Source: Apium graveolens (lineage: Eukaryota; Streptophyta; Magnoliopsida; Apiales; Apiaceae). From it: a DNA stretch of 64,000 nucleotides. Numbering within the stretch: the stretch's first letter is position 1; every line of letters begins with the position of its first letter. Both the position numbers and the translations under genes were made by a program. Below, one piece after another: positions 1 through 10,500 of this stretch. The notes beneath the pieces are model-generated. The model saw nothing but the letters and a program-made list of their open reading frames with translations, was not told where the DNA came from and did not search any database. The stretch lies in contig NC_133656.1 of assembly GCF_009905375.1 (NCBI RefSeq), positions 233,315,111 to 233,379,110 on the forward strand, read 5' to 3'.

Positions 1-96
1 AAGATTAACTTTATAATACTATGTAGTTCACAAAATAACAAAGATGTAGAAGGGCATTTGATGATATCCAAATTTTGGGACCACATCAAAATTAAC

Positions 97-1154
97 TGTT
101 AGGAATATATGTGCATTAGTTTGATGATATGTTTAACAAAACACTTAAGTAGAAATCTAGTGTTTGTAGCCTCAACGGATAAGACCACTTTGGCTATCCG
201 TTGATGGTGTAGCTTTACTTAGAAATAAGTCTAGTGTTGTAGCACATTTCAGTCTCTGAATTTGAGATATAATTCTTAAATGTTGAGGGAAACTATAAGT
301 CATGTTGACTACTAAAGGATATGCAGATAGGAAGGCCAATTGTAAATATTTCATGTCTTGTAATTTTGTATAAATGAAATGGTGTCAACGGATAACTTAA
401 AGACCTTCAACGGATGAGAAACAAAGCTTCAATGGATGTCTCTAAAGCTTCAACGGATAACATCCTTCAACGGATGAGTGCATCAACGGATAGAGCTTCA
501 ACTGCTAACACATCAACGGATAAAGCCATCAACGGATGAAGGCTTCAACGGATGTTCTGTTAAATAGCAGTTGACAAGTGGTAGTTGTACCTACAAACAG
601 AGGCACATGGGTTGACAGAGACAACTGAGATGTGGTAGCCTATTTCAGGAACATCAGAAAAAGCAGCCGTTCTACTCTAGTAAAAAGAGGCAATAGTCAA
701 CAATGCACTGGAGTAAAATGGAGAAGAAACAAGTGGAGAACTTATTTTATTATTGCACTTTTTATCTTTGTCTTCACTTGTAAACTTGGTGTTATATAAA
801 CTAAGTAGCAGCTAGTAATTAGATAAGAATTTTTTCCAGAGCTGTTTAGAAAAATCTTGAGAAAAATTATCTAGTTTGTACTAGGATGCAGCTGTGATCA
901 ACTTCTTGAATCACAGATTTTCTGAAATACCATCTCTGGTGGAACAACAAATCCACCAGAAAAGTTTTTAAGGTCTGTTGTGTTCTGTACTTTTGTGCTT
1001 GAATATATATCTGTCTGTATTAGCTTAAAGCAATTCACACACTTGTTTATCTTAAACACACAGCCTTTGAAACTGCTCAAAACTTGAAAAAGTTTTGAGA
1101 TTTACATTCAACCCCCCTTCTGTAAATCTCATTGTTAGTTCACTAGGAATAACA
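97..1154 (+). repeat. 5' LTR of element 1
   Basis: Direct repeat of 12238-13295, same length, about 6 substitutions. Begins TGTTAGG and ends AATAACA. The upstream (U3) part holds ten exact copies of TCAACGGAT or its complement (172, 196 on the minus strand, 385, 407, 450, 467, 483, 513, 529, 545) and one variant at 429, mostly as a loose head-to-tail array spaced 16-30 bp. The single variant reads TCAATGGAT here but is exact in the other LTR. No real protein is encoded. Confidence 0.97.
793..799 (+). promoter_or_regulatory. TATA box of element 1 5' LTR
   Basis: TATATAA about 240 bp downstream of the motif array and 360 bp before the LTR end, a sensible place for the start of the genomic RNA. 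The same box is in the 3' LTR. Position and sequence support it; no transcript data. Confidence 0.7.
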
Positions 1155-1156
1155 AT

Positions 1157-1168
1157 TGGTATCAGAGC
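1157..1168 (+). other. Primer binding site, element 1
   Basis: TGGTATCAGAGC lies two bases after the 5' LTR and is complementary to the 3' end of plant initiator tRNA-Met, the standard minus-strand primer in Ty1/copia elements. Confidence 0.93.
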
Positions 1169-1215
1169 AGGCTCTTGACACACAAAGAGTTTAAAGTTCT
1201 TGGAAACTAACAAAG

Positions 1216-3630
1216 ATGAGTAAGAAGGATATTGGAGTAAAAATCCCAGTTCTTGACAAAGACAGTTATCACCATTGGAAGGTGAAAATGCACCTTCATC
1301 TACTCTCCCAAGATGAAGGTTATGTAAACTGCATTGAGAATGGTCCTCACATTCCCCACAAAGTAGCCACAGTTGCTACAACCACAATTGTTGTTGGTCA
1401 ATCCATTCCAAAACCTAGAGCAGAATGGACAATGGAAGACACAGAAGAAGTCCACAAGGATAAGAAGGCTATGAACATTTTGTTTAATGGTCTTGACAAG
1501 GATATGTTTGATAATGTGATAAATTGCACAACTGCCAAAGAGGTTTGGGACACAGTTCAGCTACTGTGTGAAGGTACAGAACAAGTAAAAGAAAACAAAA
1601 TGCAGCTTCTCATTCAACAGTATGAGTATTTTCATTTTGAAGAAAATGAATCTTTAAATGACACATTCAATAGATTCCAAAAGCTGTTGAATGGACTGAA
1701 GCTGTATGGTAGAGTGTACCAGGTGAAGGATTCAAATCTTAAATTTTTAAGATCCTTGCCAAAGGAATGGAAACCCATGACTGTCTCCTTGAGAAACTCT
1801 CAAGATTATAAGGACTTCACTCTTGAAAGATTATATGGAATCTTGAAGACTTATGAACTAGAGCTGGAACAGGATGAGGTATTGGAGAAGGGAAGAAAGA
1901 AAGGAGGTTCAGTTGCCTTGGTAGCTGAAAATGAGAAAGAATGCAGACAAGAAACTGTGAGATCAACATTAAACTCCAAAGATGGCACAAGCAAATCAGA
2001 ATCAAGCAAGGGGAAGGAGCAAGTTGCTGAGAATGAAGACAACTCCAGCCAAGATGACTCTGATGGTATTGATGAGCATCTTGCATTTCTGTCCAGAAGA
2101 TTTGCAAAGATGAAATTTAAGAAAAACACTAGAGCCACTAAACCTCATAAGAACATGGTGGACAAATCCAAGTTCAAGTGTTTCAATTGTGGTATAAGTG
2201 GACACTTTGCAAGTGAGTGCAGAAAGCCAACTACTGAAAAGAAGAAATTTGACCAAGTAGATTACAAAAAGAAATATTTTGATCTGCTCAAGCAAAAGGA
2301 GAAGGCCTTCATTACTCAAGAAAAAGACTGGGCAGCTGATGGAGAAGAAGAGGATGAAGATGTGGAATATGTCAACTTGGCTCTCATGGCTGATTCTGAG
2401 GAAAATGAAGTTAGTTCATCAAGCAACCAGGTAATCACTACTGATTTAACACAGCTTACTAAAGAAGAGTGCAATGATGCTTTTAATGACATGTCTACTG
2501 AATTGTATCACTTGCGTGTGTCTCTTAAATCTCTTGCTAAAGAAAATAGTAGGATTAAAGTGAACAATTTGTTTTTAAGTAATAGAAATGCTGTGTTAGA
2601 AGATAAGTTGATTGACCTAGAGAAAACTAAGCTACATTGTATATCTGTTGAAAATGAACTAGCTGAATCTGTTAAGAAAGTAGAAATACTTTCTAATCAA
2701 TTAGGGAGAGAGCAAGAGGTGATTAAAGCCTGTAAGACATCTAGGGATGTTAGTGCTCAAATTATCAAGTTCCAAGGAATTGAATCATTTTGTGAGACTG
2801 CCTGGGATAAAAACAAAAAGAAAATGGAATTAATTGATGGGCTGTCAACGGATGTGGAATCAACGGATGATGAAAATTATCCGTTGAAGGAAGAAAAGGA
2901 GCATCCGTTGAAGGTTCCTCAATTAAAACAGGCAGATGTTTCTAACAGTGAAAAACTAAAGAAACTCAACAAAAAGTTTGGTTCAACTTCCAAGAACTTT
3001 GTCAAAGAAGAAGCAAGCACATCCAAAGATTTCAGTAAGGTGAATATAGGACACATGACCTTAGAACAGTTAAAGAATAGGCTCAAAGTGGTTGAGGATA
3101 AAAAGGAAACTAAAAGGAAATCTAATAGAAATGGGAAGGTAGGGGTTAACAAACATAACAATTACACACCTGATAAGTATGCTCCTAGAAAAAGTTGTGT
3201 GCATTGTAATAGTGTTAATCATCTATCTGCTAATTGCAAATCTATTAAGAAAACTCCCATACCTGTACCCTCTTCCATGCCTAATATGTCTGCATCACCT
3301 CTGCATGCTATGCCTGTTATGTCTCAACAGAATCCTTATGCACATTTTGCAAACATGCCATATTTTAACAATCCTTATCTTGCTGCATTTAGTATGCCTC
3401 AAATGCCATACAATATGCCTATGTGGAATAACATGTTTGCACAATCCATGCCTTATCAAATTCCAAATATGCTAAATGATTCTGTGACTAACCCTACACC
3501 TCAACCAACTACATCTAAGATCAAGGTTGACTCAAATTTACCTAAGTCTAAAGATGCAGGAGGAATGAAGTCTAGGAGAAAGGCTAACATGAATGGACCC
3601 AAGGAAACTTGGGTACCAAAGTCAACTTGA
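1216..3630 (+). CDS. gag: Gag polyprotein of element 1 (intact, 804 aa)
   Basis: Structural capsid/nucleocapsid protein that packages the element's RNA. The first ATG after the primer binding site gives an uninterrupted 804-aa frame. The N-terminal part (about residues 15-230) has the copia Gag pattern of a Trp-containing start and a W-D-T region. A CCHC zinc knuckle (CFNCGISGHFASEC) is near residue 320. A charged, Lys/Glu-rich, probably coiled-coil region covers about 400-520. A second knuckle-like Cys/His cluster (CVHCNSVNHLSANC) is near 660. A Met/Pro/Asn/Tyr-rich low-complexity tract lies at about 675-760. At 804 aa it is much longer than the 300-400 aa Gag of small copia elements, as known for SIRE-type elements. 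Four copies of the TCAACGGAT motif fall in 2845-2911. The frame ends just before pol, which lies in another frame. Confidence 0.93.
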   Translation: MSKKDIGVKIPVLDKDSYHHWKVKMHLHLLSQDEGYVNCIENGPHIPHKVATVATTTIVVGQSIPKPRAEWTMEDTEEVHKDKKAMNILFNGLDKDMFDNVINCTTAKEVWDTVQLLCEGTEQVKENKMQLLIQQYEYFHFEENESLNDTFNRFQKLLNGLKLYGRVYQVKDSNLKFLRSLPKEWKPMTVSLRNSQDYKDFTLERLYGILKTYELELEQDEVLEKGRKKGGSVALVAENEKECRQETVRSTLNSKDGTSKSESSKGKEQVAENEDNSSQDDSDGIDEHLAFLSRRFAKMKFKKNTRATKPHKNMVDKSKFKCFNCGISGHFASECRKPTTEKKKFDQVDYKKKYFDLLKQKEKAFITQEKDWAADGEEEDEDVEYVNLALMADSEENEVSSSSNQVITTDLTQLTKEECNDAFNDMSTELYHLRVSLKSLAKENSRIKVNNLFLSNRNAVLEDKLIDLEKTKLHCISVENELAESVKKVEILSNQLGREQEVIKACKTSRDVSAQIIKFQGIESFCETAWDKNKKKMELIDGLSTDVESTDDENYPLKEEKEHPLKVPQLKQADVSNSEKLKKLNKKFGSTSKNFVKEEASTSKDFSKVNIGHMTLEQLKNRLKVVEDKKETKRKSNRNGKVGVNKHNNYTPDKYAPRKSCVHCNSVNHLSANCKSIKKTPIPVPSSMPNMSASPLHAMPVMSQQNPYAHFANMPYFNNPYLAAFSMPQMPYNMPMWNNMFAQSMPYQIPNMLNDSVTNPTPQPTTSKIKVDSNLPKSKDAGGMKSRRKANMNGPKETWVPKST

Positions 3631-3634
3631 TTGA

Positions 3635-6600
3635 TTTTATGGTGTGCAGGGAAATAGAAGAAATCTATGGTACTTGGACAGTGGCTGTTCAAGACATATG
3701 ACAGGAGATTTCTCCCTGCTCACAGAGTTTAAGGAGAGAGCTGGCCCTAGCATAACCTTTGGAGATGACAGCAAAGGGTTTACTATGGGATATGGCTTGA
3801 TTTCTACAAGGAATGTCATCATTGATGAAGTTGCATTAGTTGATGGTCTCAAGTACAACTTACTGAGCATCAGTCAACTATGTGATAGAGGGAATACAAT
3901 TTCCTTCAATTCTGAAGCCTGTGTTGTCACCAGTAAGAAAGACAACAAAGTGGTTCTAACTGGAGTTAGAAAAGGAAATGTGTACTTAGCTGACTTCAAC
4001 TCTACTGATGCAGAATCTATTACTTGTCTCCTCAGCAAAGCAAGTCCAGTTGAAAGTTGGCTATGGCACAAGAAGCTATCCCATTTGAATTTCAAGACAA
4101 TGAATGATCTAGTCAAAAAGGACTTAGTTAGAGGAATTCCTCTTGTTGAATTCTCAAGGGATGGTTTGTGTGATGCTTGTCAGAAAGGCAAACAAAGGAA
4201 AGCATCATTCAAAAAGAAGCTTGAAACAACAATTGATGAACCATTACAGCTGCTACATATGGATTTGTTTGGACCAGTCAATGTATTGTCAATTGCAAGA
4301 AAAAAATATTGCTTAGTGATTGTAGATGATTTCTCAAAGTTTTCATGGGTCTATTTTCTTGGATCAAAGGATGAAGCAAGTGAAATCATTATCAATCACA
4401 TCAGGCAAGTCAATAATCATCCTGACTTGAAGGTTAGGAATAGCAGGAGTGACAATGGAACTGAGTTCAAGAATTTGACAATGAGGCTGTTCTGTGAAGA
4501 AAATGGAATCATGCATGAGTTCTCAGCTCCAAGAACACCTCAGCAAAATGGGGTAGTTGAAAGAAAGAACAGATCTTTAATTGAGGCTGCTAGAACAATG
4601 CTTGAAGAATCAAAGTTACCAATATATTTCTGGGCTGAAGCTATTAATTGTGCCTGCTACACTCAGAATATTTCTTTGATCAATCAAGCTAAAGGCATGA
4701 CTCCTTATCAGTTGTTCAAGAGAAGAAAACCAACTCTAAACTTTCTTCATGTCTTTGGATGTAAATGCTTTATACTGAGAAATTAATCTGACCATAAAGG
4801 GAAGTTTGATGCAAAGGCTGATGAAGGGATATTTGTTGGTTACTCAGCTGGAAAATCTTATAGGGTCTACAATCTAAGAACCAACCTTGTTATGGAATCT
4901 GTGCATGTTGTGTTTGATGATAAAAAGATTGATGGACTAACAGATGAGGGACACCATGAGAGACTCAAATTTGACAACATTGAGATATATTGTGATGATA
5001 GTGAAGAGGAGACTGATGGAGATGACACTTCAAAAGGGATTCAAAACATGCCCTTGGATAATGCACAAAATTCTGCATCCATTGATAGAGGCAATGCAGT
5101 ATCCGTTGAAAGACATAGTGCATCATCCGTTGAAGTACAAAATGAAGCATCCATTGATCATAGTTCATCAACGGATAATCGATTTACATCATCAGTTGAT
5201 AGAACTCCAAGTTCCCTGCAAAGGACCAACAACTCAGGGGGAGTTTCAACTAATCAACACTCTGTCTCACATCATGACAATACTGAGGCCACCTCATCTA
5301 GAGTATATCTTCCACCTCAAAGGAAATGGACCAAGAATCATCCCTTTGAACTGATCATTGGTGATGCATCATCTAAAGTGCAAACAAGAAAAGTTACTCA
5401 AGATGAATGTTTGTATAATAGTTTTCTATCTCAGGAGGAACCTAAGAAAGTGGAAGAAGCTTTATTGGATCCAGATTGGATATTAGCTATGCAGGAAGAG
5501 CTGAACCAATTTGAGAGAAACAAAGTTTGGAAGCTGGTACCCAAACCAAAGAACAAGAGTCCTATTGACACAAAATGGGTATTCAGAAACAAGATGGATG
5601 AAAATGGCATTGTCATAAGGAATAAAGCCAGATTGGTTGCTAAAGGCTATTCTCAACAAGAGGGAATAGATTTTGATGAGACATATGCTCCTGTTGCAAG
5701 ACTTGAAGCCATCAGAATTTTTCTAGCCTATGCAGCCCATGCCAATTTCAAAGTCTATCAAATGGATGTCAAGAGTGCATTTCTAAATGGGAAATTGGAG
5801 GAAGAAGTGTATGTAAGTCAACCTCCAGGGTTTAAAAATCCAAATTTTCCAGACTATGTGTATTATCTGTTGAAAGCACTCTATGGACTGAAGCAAGCAC
5901 CTAGAGCCTGGTATGAAACCTTATCAAAATTCCTTTTGGAGAATCACTTCACTAGAGGTACTGTTGATAAAACTCTCTTCTTTAGAAATGTTAATGGCTC
6001 TAGTATACTTGTTCAAATTTATGTAGATGACATAATATTTGGATCTACAGATGATAAGCTTTGTAAAAAGTTTGCTAAGCTAATGCAAAATAATTATGAA
6101 ATGAGCCTGATGGGAGAACTAACCTATTTTCTTGGTTTACAAGTTAAACAAGTTAGTGATGGAATTTTCATTAGTCAAACTAAATATATTTATGATCTTT
6201 TAAAGAAGTTTGACTTAATAGAATGTTCATCCGCAAAAACTCCCATGGCCACTGCCACCAAACTTGAATTAAATAAGACTGAAAGGTCTGTGGACATTAC
6301 AAGTTATAGAGGCATGGTTGGTTCACTTTTATATTTAACTGCCAGTAGACCAGATATAATGTTTTCTACATGTCTCTGTGCTAGATTTCAAGCTGACCCT
6401 AAAGAATCTCACTTAGTAGCTATTAAAAGAATTTTCAGATATCTCAAGGGGACTCCAAATCTAGGAATTTGGTACCCTAGAGAGTCTGGTTTTGATCTAA
6501 TTGGCTACTCAGATGCAGACTATGCAGGTTGCAAAATAGACAGGAAAAGTACAACAGGCTCCTGCCAATTCCTGGGAAACAAGCTTGTATCATGGTTTAG

Positions 6601-6964
6601 CAAAAAGCAAAATTCAGTCTCTACTTCTACAGCTGAGGCTGAATACATTGCTGCTGGAAGTTGCTGCTCTCAAGTGTTATGGATGAGGAATCAACTCCTT
6701 GATTATGGACTACATGTTGATAGAATTCCTATTTTTTGTGACAACACAAGTGTCATAGCCATAACAGAGAATCCTGTGCAGCACTCAAGGACCAAGCACA
6801 TTGATATCAAGTACCACTTCATTAGGGAACATGTGATGAAAGGTACAGTGGAACTTCATTTTGTTCCAAGTGAACAACAAATTGCAGACATATTTACCAA
6901 GCCACTTGATGAATCAACATTCACAAGATTAGTAAGTGAGCTAGGTATGCTTAATTACTCTTAA
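3635..6964 (+). pseudogene. pol: Pol polyprotein of element 1 (one internal stop)
   Basis: Replication polyprotein, about 1107 codons from 3644. Domains in order: aspartic protease (YLDSGCSRHMTGD near the start), GAG-pre-integrase with the HHCC zinc region, integrase catalytic core (RSDNGTEF, then NGVVERKN), a variable linker rich in Ser/Thr/Glu, reverse transcriptase (YVDDIIFGS near codon 792) and RNase H (SDADYAG, STAEAEY, CDNTS) to the end. The frame is +1 to gag; it opens only after a TGA at 3632-3634 and has no ATG at its start, so it must be expressed by splicing, bypass or another route. A TAA at 4784-4786 interrupts it at the end of integrase and the same frame resumes, consistent with a single C-to-T change. 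All catalytic motifs look intact. The linker (5088-5199) holds three exact copies and three variants of the element motif. Confidence 0.92.
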
Positions 6965-7519
6965 AATTCATGTCCTTATTGCAATTTGAATTGAAGCCTG
7001 AAATGTATTAGCTGCAAGAACAAATTTGATTTTTAACATAGATTATTCCATCAACGGATATTCCTTATCCGTTGAAAGTCAAAATTGTTCTATCAACGGA
7101 TGTTCATTATCCGTTGAAAGTCATATACATTTCTGGAATTCTTATCCGTCAACGGATAAAACTGTAGTGCTCTTCAACGGATGACAGTTTACCTTATCCG
7201 TTGAAATATCACTTCAGTCGATTCAAGTGTTTCACAGCCGTTGATTCTATTGTCTTAACCGTTGATACTCATACATACAGCTGTATGTATTTGTTTTAAA
7301 GGTAGTTTTTAGAATACTTACAGTTTATTCTTAAACGACTGAAATTCACTTACACATATTTATTGTTTAATTTCTTATTTATGTTTTTTTTATTTGAGAA
7401 AGTATATAAGCCCTTCTGATTTTTCATTTTTACTTTACGCTTTCTTGAAATTTCAAAGCTTTTACCATTTTCTCTCTGCAAAACCTTCAAGTTATTCTCT
7501 GCAATTCCTACTCACAACA
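6965..7519 (+). promoter_or_regulatory. Spacer between pol and ORF3: hairpin cluster plus promoter-like leader
   Basis: Non-coding. Between 7051 and 7204 there are seven exact copies of TCAACGGAT/ATCCGTTGA, including three opposed pairs (7051/7067, 7093/7109, 7174/7196) that form perfect 9-bp stems with loops of 7, 7 and 13 nt. Two partial copies (CCGTTGA) follow at about 7237 and 7259. A TATATAAG box at 7403-7410 is followed by a T/C-rich stretch of about 110 bp and then the ORF3 ATG. This looks like an internal RNA polymerase II promoter and leader for ORF3. The structure is seen; the function is inferred. Confidence 0.6.
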
Positions 7520-10500
7520 ATGGCACCAATAGTAAAGATTATGTCTCAATCTGGGTTCATCTATGAGAAGAACAATTTCATAGCTTTAGTAGAAAAGAAT
7601 GAAGCCCACTCAGATTATCACAAAATGATGGACTTCATCAAAAACTGTAAACTTAGCTATGCAATGCTGGAAGCCCCAACGATTTACTGTGAAGTAGTTG
7701 AGGAGATTTGGACAACTGCTGAGTTCAACTCCATAGATATGACTATCTCCTTCACTCTCAAAGGTAAAAATCACTGTGTTAACTGTGATGACTTACTAGC
7801 ATGTTTTAAATTGCCTGAGAACAATGCCATGACACCACACACTGATAATGATGTATCCAGCATGTTAGATTCCATAGGTTATTCTCTTAACTCTGCTAGT
7901 TTAGGGAGTATTAAAAGAAAAGGCCTTAGGAAAGAATGGAGTTTTCTTGGGGATGCCTTTATCAAGGTTTTCTCTGGAAAAATTAGCAATTTTGATGCCA
8001 TAACTTCATCTCTTGTTAATATGCTCTATATGCTTGTTTCTGATAGGTATTTTAATTTTAGCAACTATGTTATGCTAGAATTGGGTACTAGATTAGGTAA
8101 CAAAGCTAATAGACCTAATAACATCTATTATGCTAGATTCTTTATGTTATTGGCTAACCATGTTGCTGAAGGTTTGGTCATTACGAATGAGAATAATAAA
8201 CTCAAGTGCTGGGCACAAGAGAAAAGAGTTCTTGCAGATTTATTGAGAATGGATCTCAACAGCAGTGTGCCATTGGTATATTTACCAATCATGAATGCAC
8301 CTCAGGTAGGTGAGGTAATTGCTTCTACAACTCCTACTTCTTCCAACCCCTCTATTTCTTTATCTTCTAGTGTGGCCATGGAATCTGTGACAATGCCCCA
8401 ACAGATTCCTACCAAGGTCACCAAAACTAAACTTTCAAAATCAAAGACAAAGAAAACCACCTCTGTTGTTTCTCAAAAGACAACAGTTGTAACACCTACC
8501 ATTAACCCTGAGGGGAGTGAACAGGGTGTGAGTGGTGAGGGGAGGGGTGAACATCAAAGAAACCCCCAGGATAAGGAAGGAGAGAAAAGTGCTTCCCAAG
8601 CTAGCCAAGCCACAGTTTCTCAAAAAGCTGTGGTGGTTGAAAAGGTTACTAGCATATCCCTAGCTGCATCCTCCCAAAAGGATGTAACTATTGAAAATAT
8701 TTCCCAACCAGGAACACACAAACGAGGGAGGGACACTAAAGCCAAACACTCACCAACAAAAGCCTTTATTAGAAGAAAGAGAGCTAGAACCCAATCTTCT
8801 ACACAGGGTGCACACACTGCACAGATACATCCATCTGTATCTATGCCTTCTCAAACTCAGTTTGATGTGGCTCCAACAAATGTGGAGTCACAGCCCCATT
8901 CTCTCACAATTAATACACATCAATCACCACACACTTCTTCACCATCTCTAGATGTGGATATGTTATTCCCATCAATTCCTGATTCTCCCTCTTTACAACT
9001 CAGGGAGGAGCCCCACTCAAATACAGGTGATCATCATCTTTTAGATGATTTGTTGGATCACCCGCAAATTCTTTCAGATGTAATTGAAGGATCTGTGTCA
9101 CCAAAACTCATATCAATCTACACAGATTCAACAGTTATATCACTTTCAATTTCTACTTCTTTTCCTTCTTCAACGGATATCACTCATCTGTTGACAAGTG
9201 GTTGTTCTTCAACGGATAAGCTTAACAGCAGTTATCCGTTGATACCATCAGTTTCACCTTCAACGGCTATTCCTCATCCATTGATAGTCTCTACACACAC
9301 AACTGAAACAATTCCAAGTGTAGAAGACTTGATTACTGTACAATCACTTCTAGGACTGAGGGAAGGGAGTGACAATTTGAGTGAGAGGTTGGGTTACTCC
9401 CAGGCAAAAGGAGAGATTGAGAGCTCAAATATGCATGCTATTTCTTCCAGCATGGCAAAAGTAAGTGAGAGGAGTACCACCTTAGTAGGTGAAGGTGAGG
9501 GAGTGAGTTGTGTGAGCCAGGGGGAGCCCCTGATGCAAGAACATAGAGAAAATGAGAGAAAGGCAGGTACAGCAGATATAAGGATGGATCCAGCCATTGC
9601 TAGTGAGTCAATGATTGTGAATGATGCTGAAAAGGAAAGACAATTTCAGCAACATTACAAAGCTGTAATTGATAACATTTCCTTGGATGCTGACACTTTT
9701 ACTCATCCTGTTTCAGCCTATCAAGTATTGGCTGCACAGGACAATGTGGAGGCAGAAAAGACACTACATCTAGTACATACAACAACATCTCTTCAAAGGG
9801 ACAAAACTGCTATTAACAAGATGCCTTCAACAGCTGGTGAGTCATTTGAAGAATTTGGAGTAAATTCTGATGATGATGACTTTGTTTCTTCTGATGGAAG
9901 CATGAACTTAGGGGGAGATGAAGGCCCTAGTTCTATTCCAAATCTACCTGAATGGGCCTTCACAAAGGAGTCTACAACAGGGAAATTCAATGTCTCCTTA
10001 GTCAAACAAATCAGTACTATCAAACAGGCCATTCAGAAAACTTCTCATGCTGGTACAAAGGCTATCCTTACAGCTCACTTGGACTCACTGCATCTCATGA
10101 AATTGCAGCAAGTAAGACAGAATCTGAGTATGGATGAACTCAGAAAGGATATTGCTGACTTGAAATCCTACAATTCTGAAAAATTGGATTCAGTCATGCC
10201 TTTTGGTACAATGCAGGACATTTTGTTGAGATTGAAAAAGGAATCACATACTGAAAAGAGGCTGGCCAAATTGGAAGACAGAGTTCAAGTTATTGAAGAT
10301 TCTGTGGCCACCATTCTTCACAACCAACAATCTCAAACAAATCTACTTATGCAGCTGGCAAAAGCACAGGGCTTGACCCCTCTCCTTGATGATAACAAAA
10401 AGGGGGAGAGTAAAAGGGAAGGGGAAGGAGAGCTATCTACAAAAATCCAAATATCTAAAGTGCTAGTTCCTGCCATCACTACTTCTCCAATCATTCAAAT

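Noticed and set aside
172..354. 60-codon minus-strand frames in the LTRs of element 1 (also at 898-1080, 12313-12495, 13039-13221)
   Set aside because: Identical in both LTRs because the LTRs are copies; no family features and no start context. Not genes.
385..553. Regularly spaced short repeats resembling a CRISPR array
   Set aside because: The repeats are 9 bp, spacing is irregular, copies occur on both strands, and this is a plant LTR. Not a CRISPR.
3613..3649. A 37-nt GT...AG 'intron' whose removal would join gag and pol in frame in element 1
   Set aside because: Too short for plant splicing (usually at least 60-70 nt). The acceptor-like AG may still be used with a distant donor.
7394..7519. 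Extended N-terminus of ORF3 with a hydrophobic stretch that could look like a signal peptide
   Set aside because: The frame has no ATG there, lies directly over the TATA-like box, and element 2 starts at the equivalent MAP codon.
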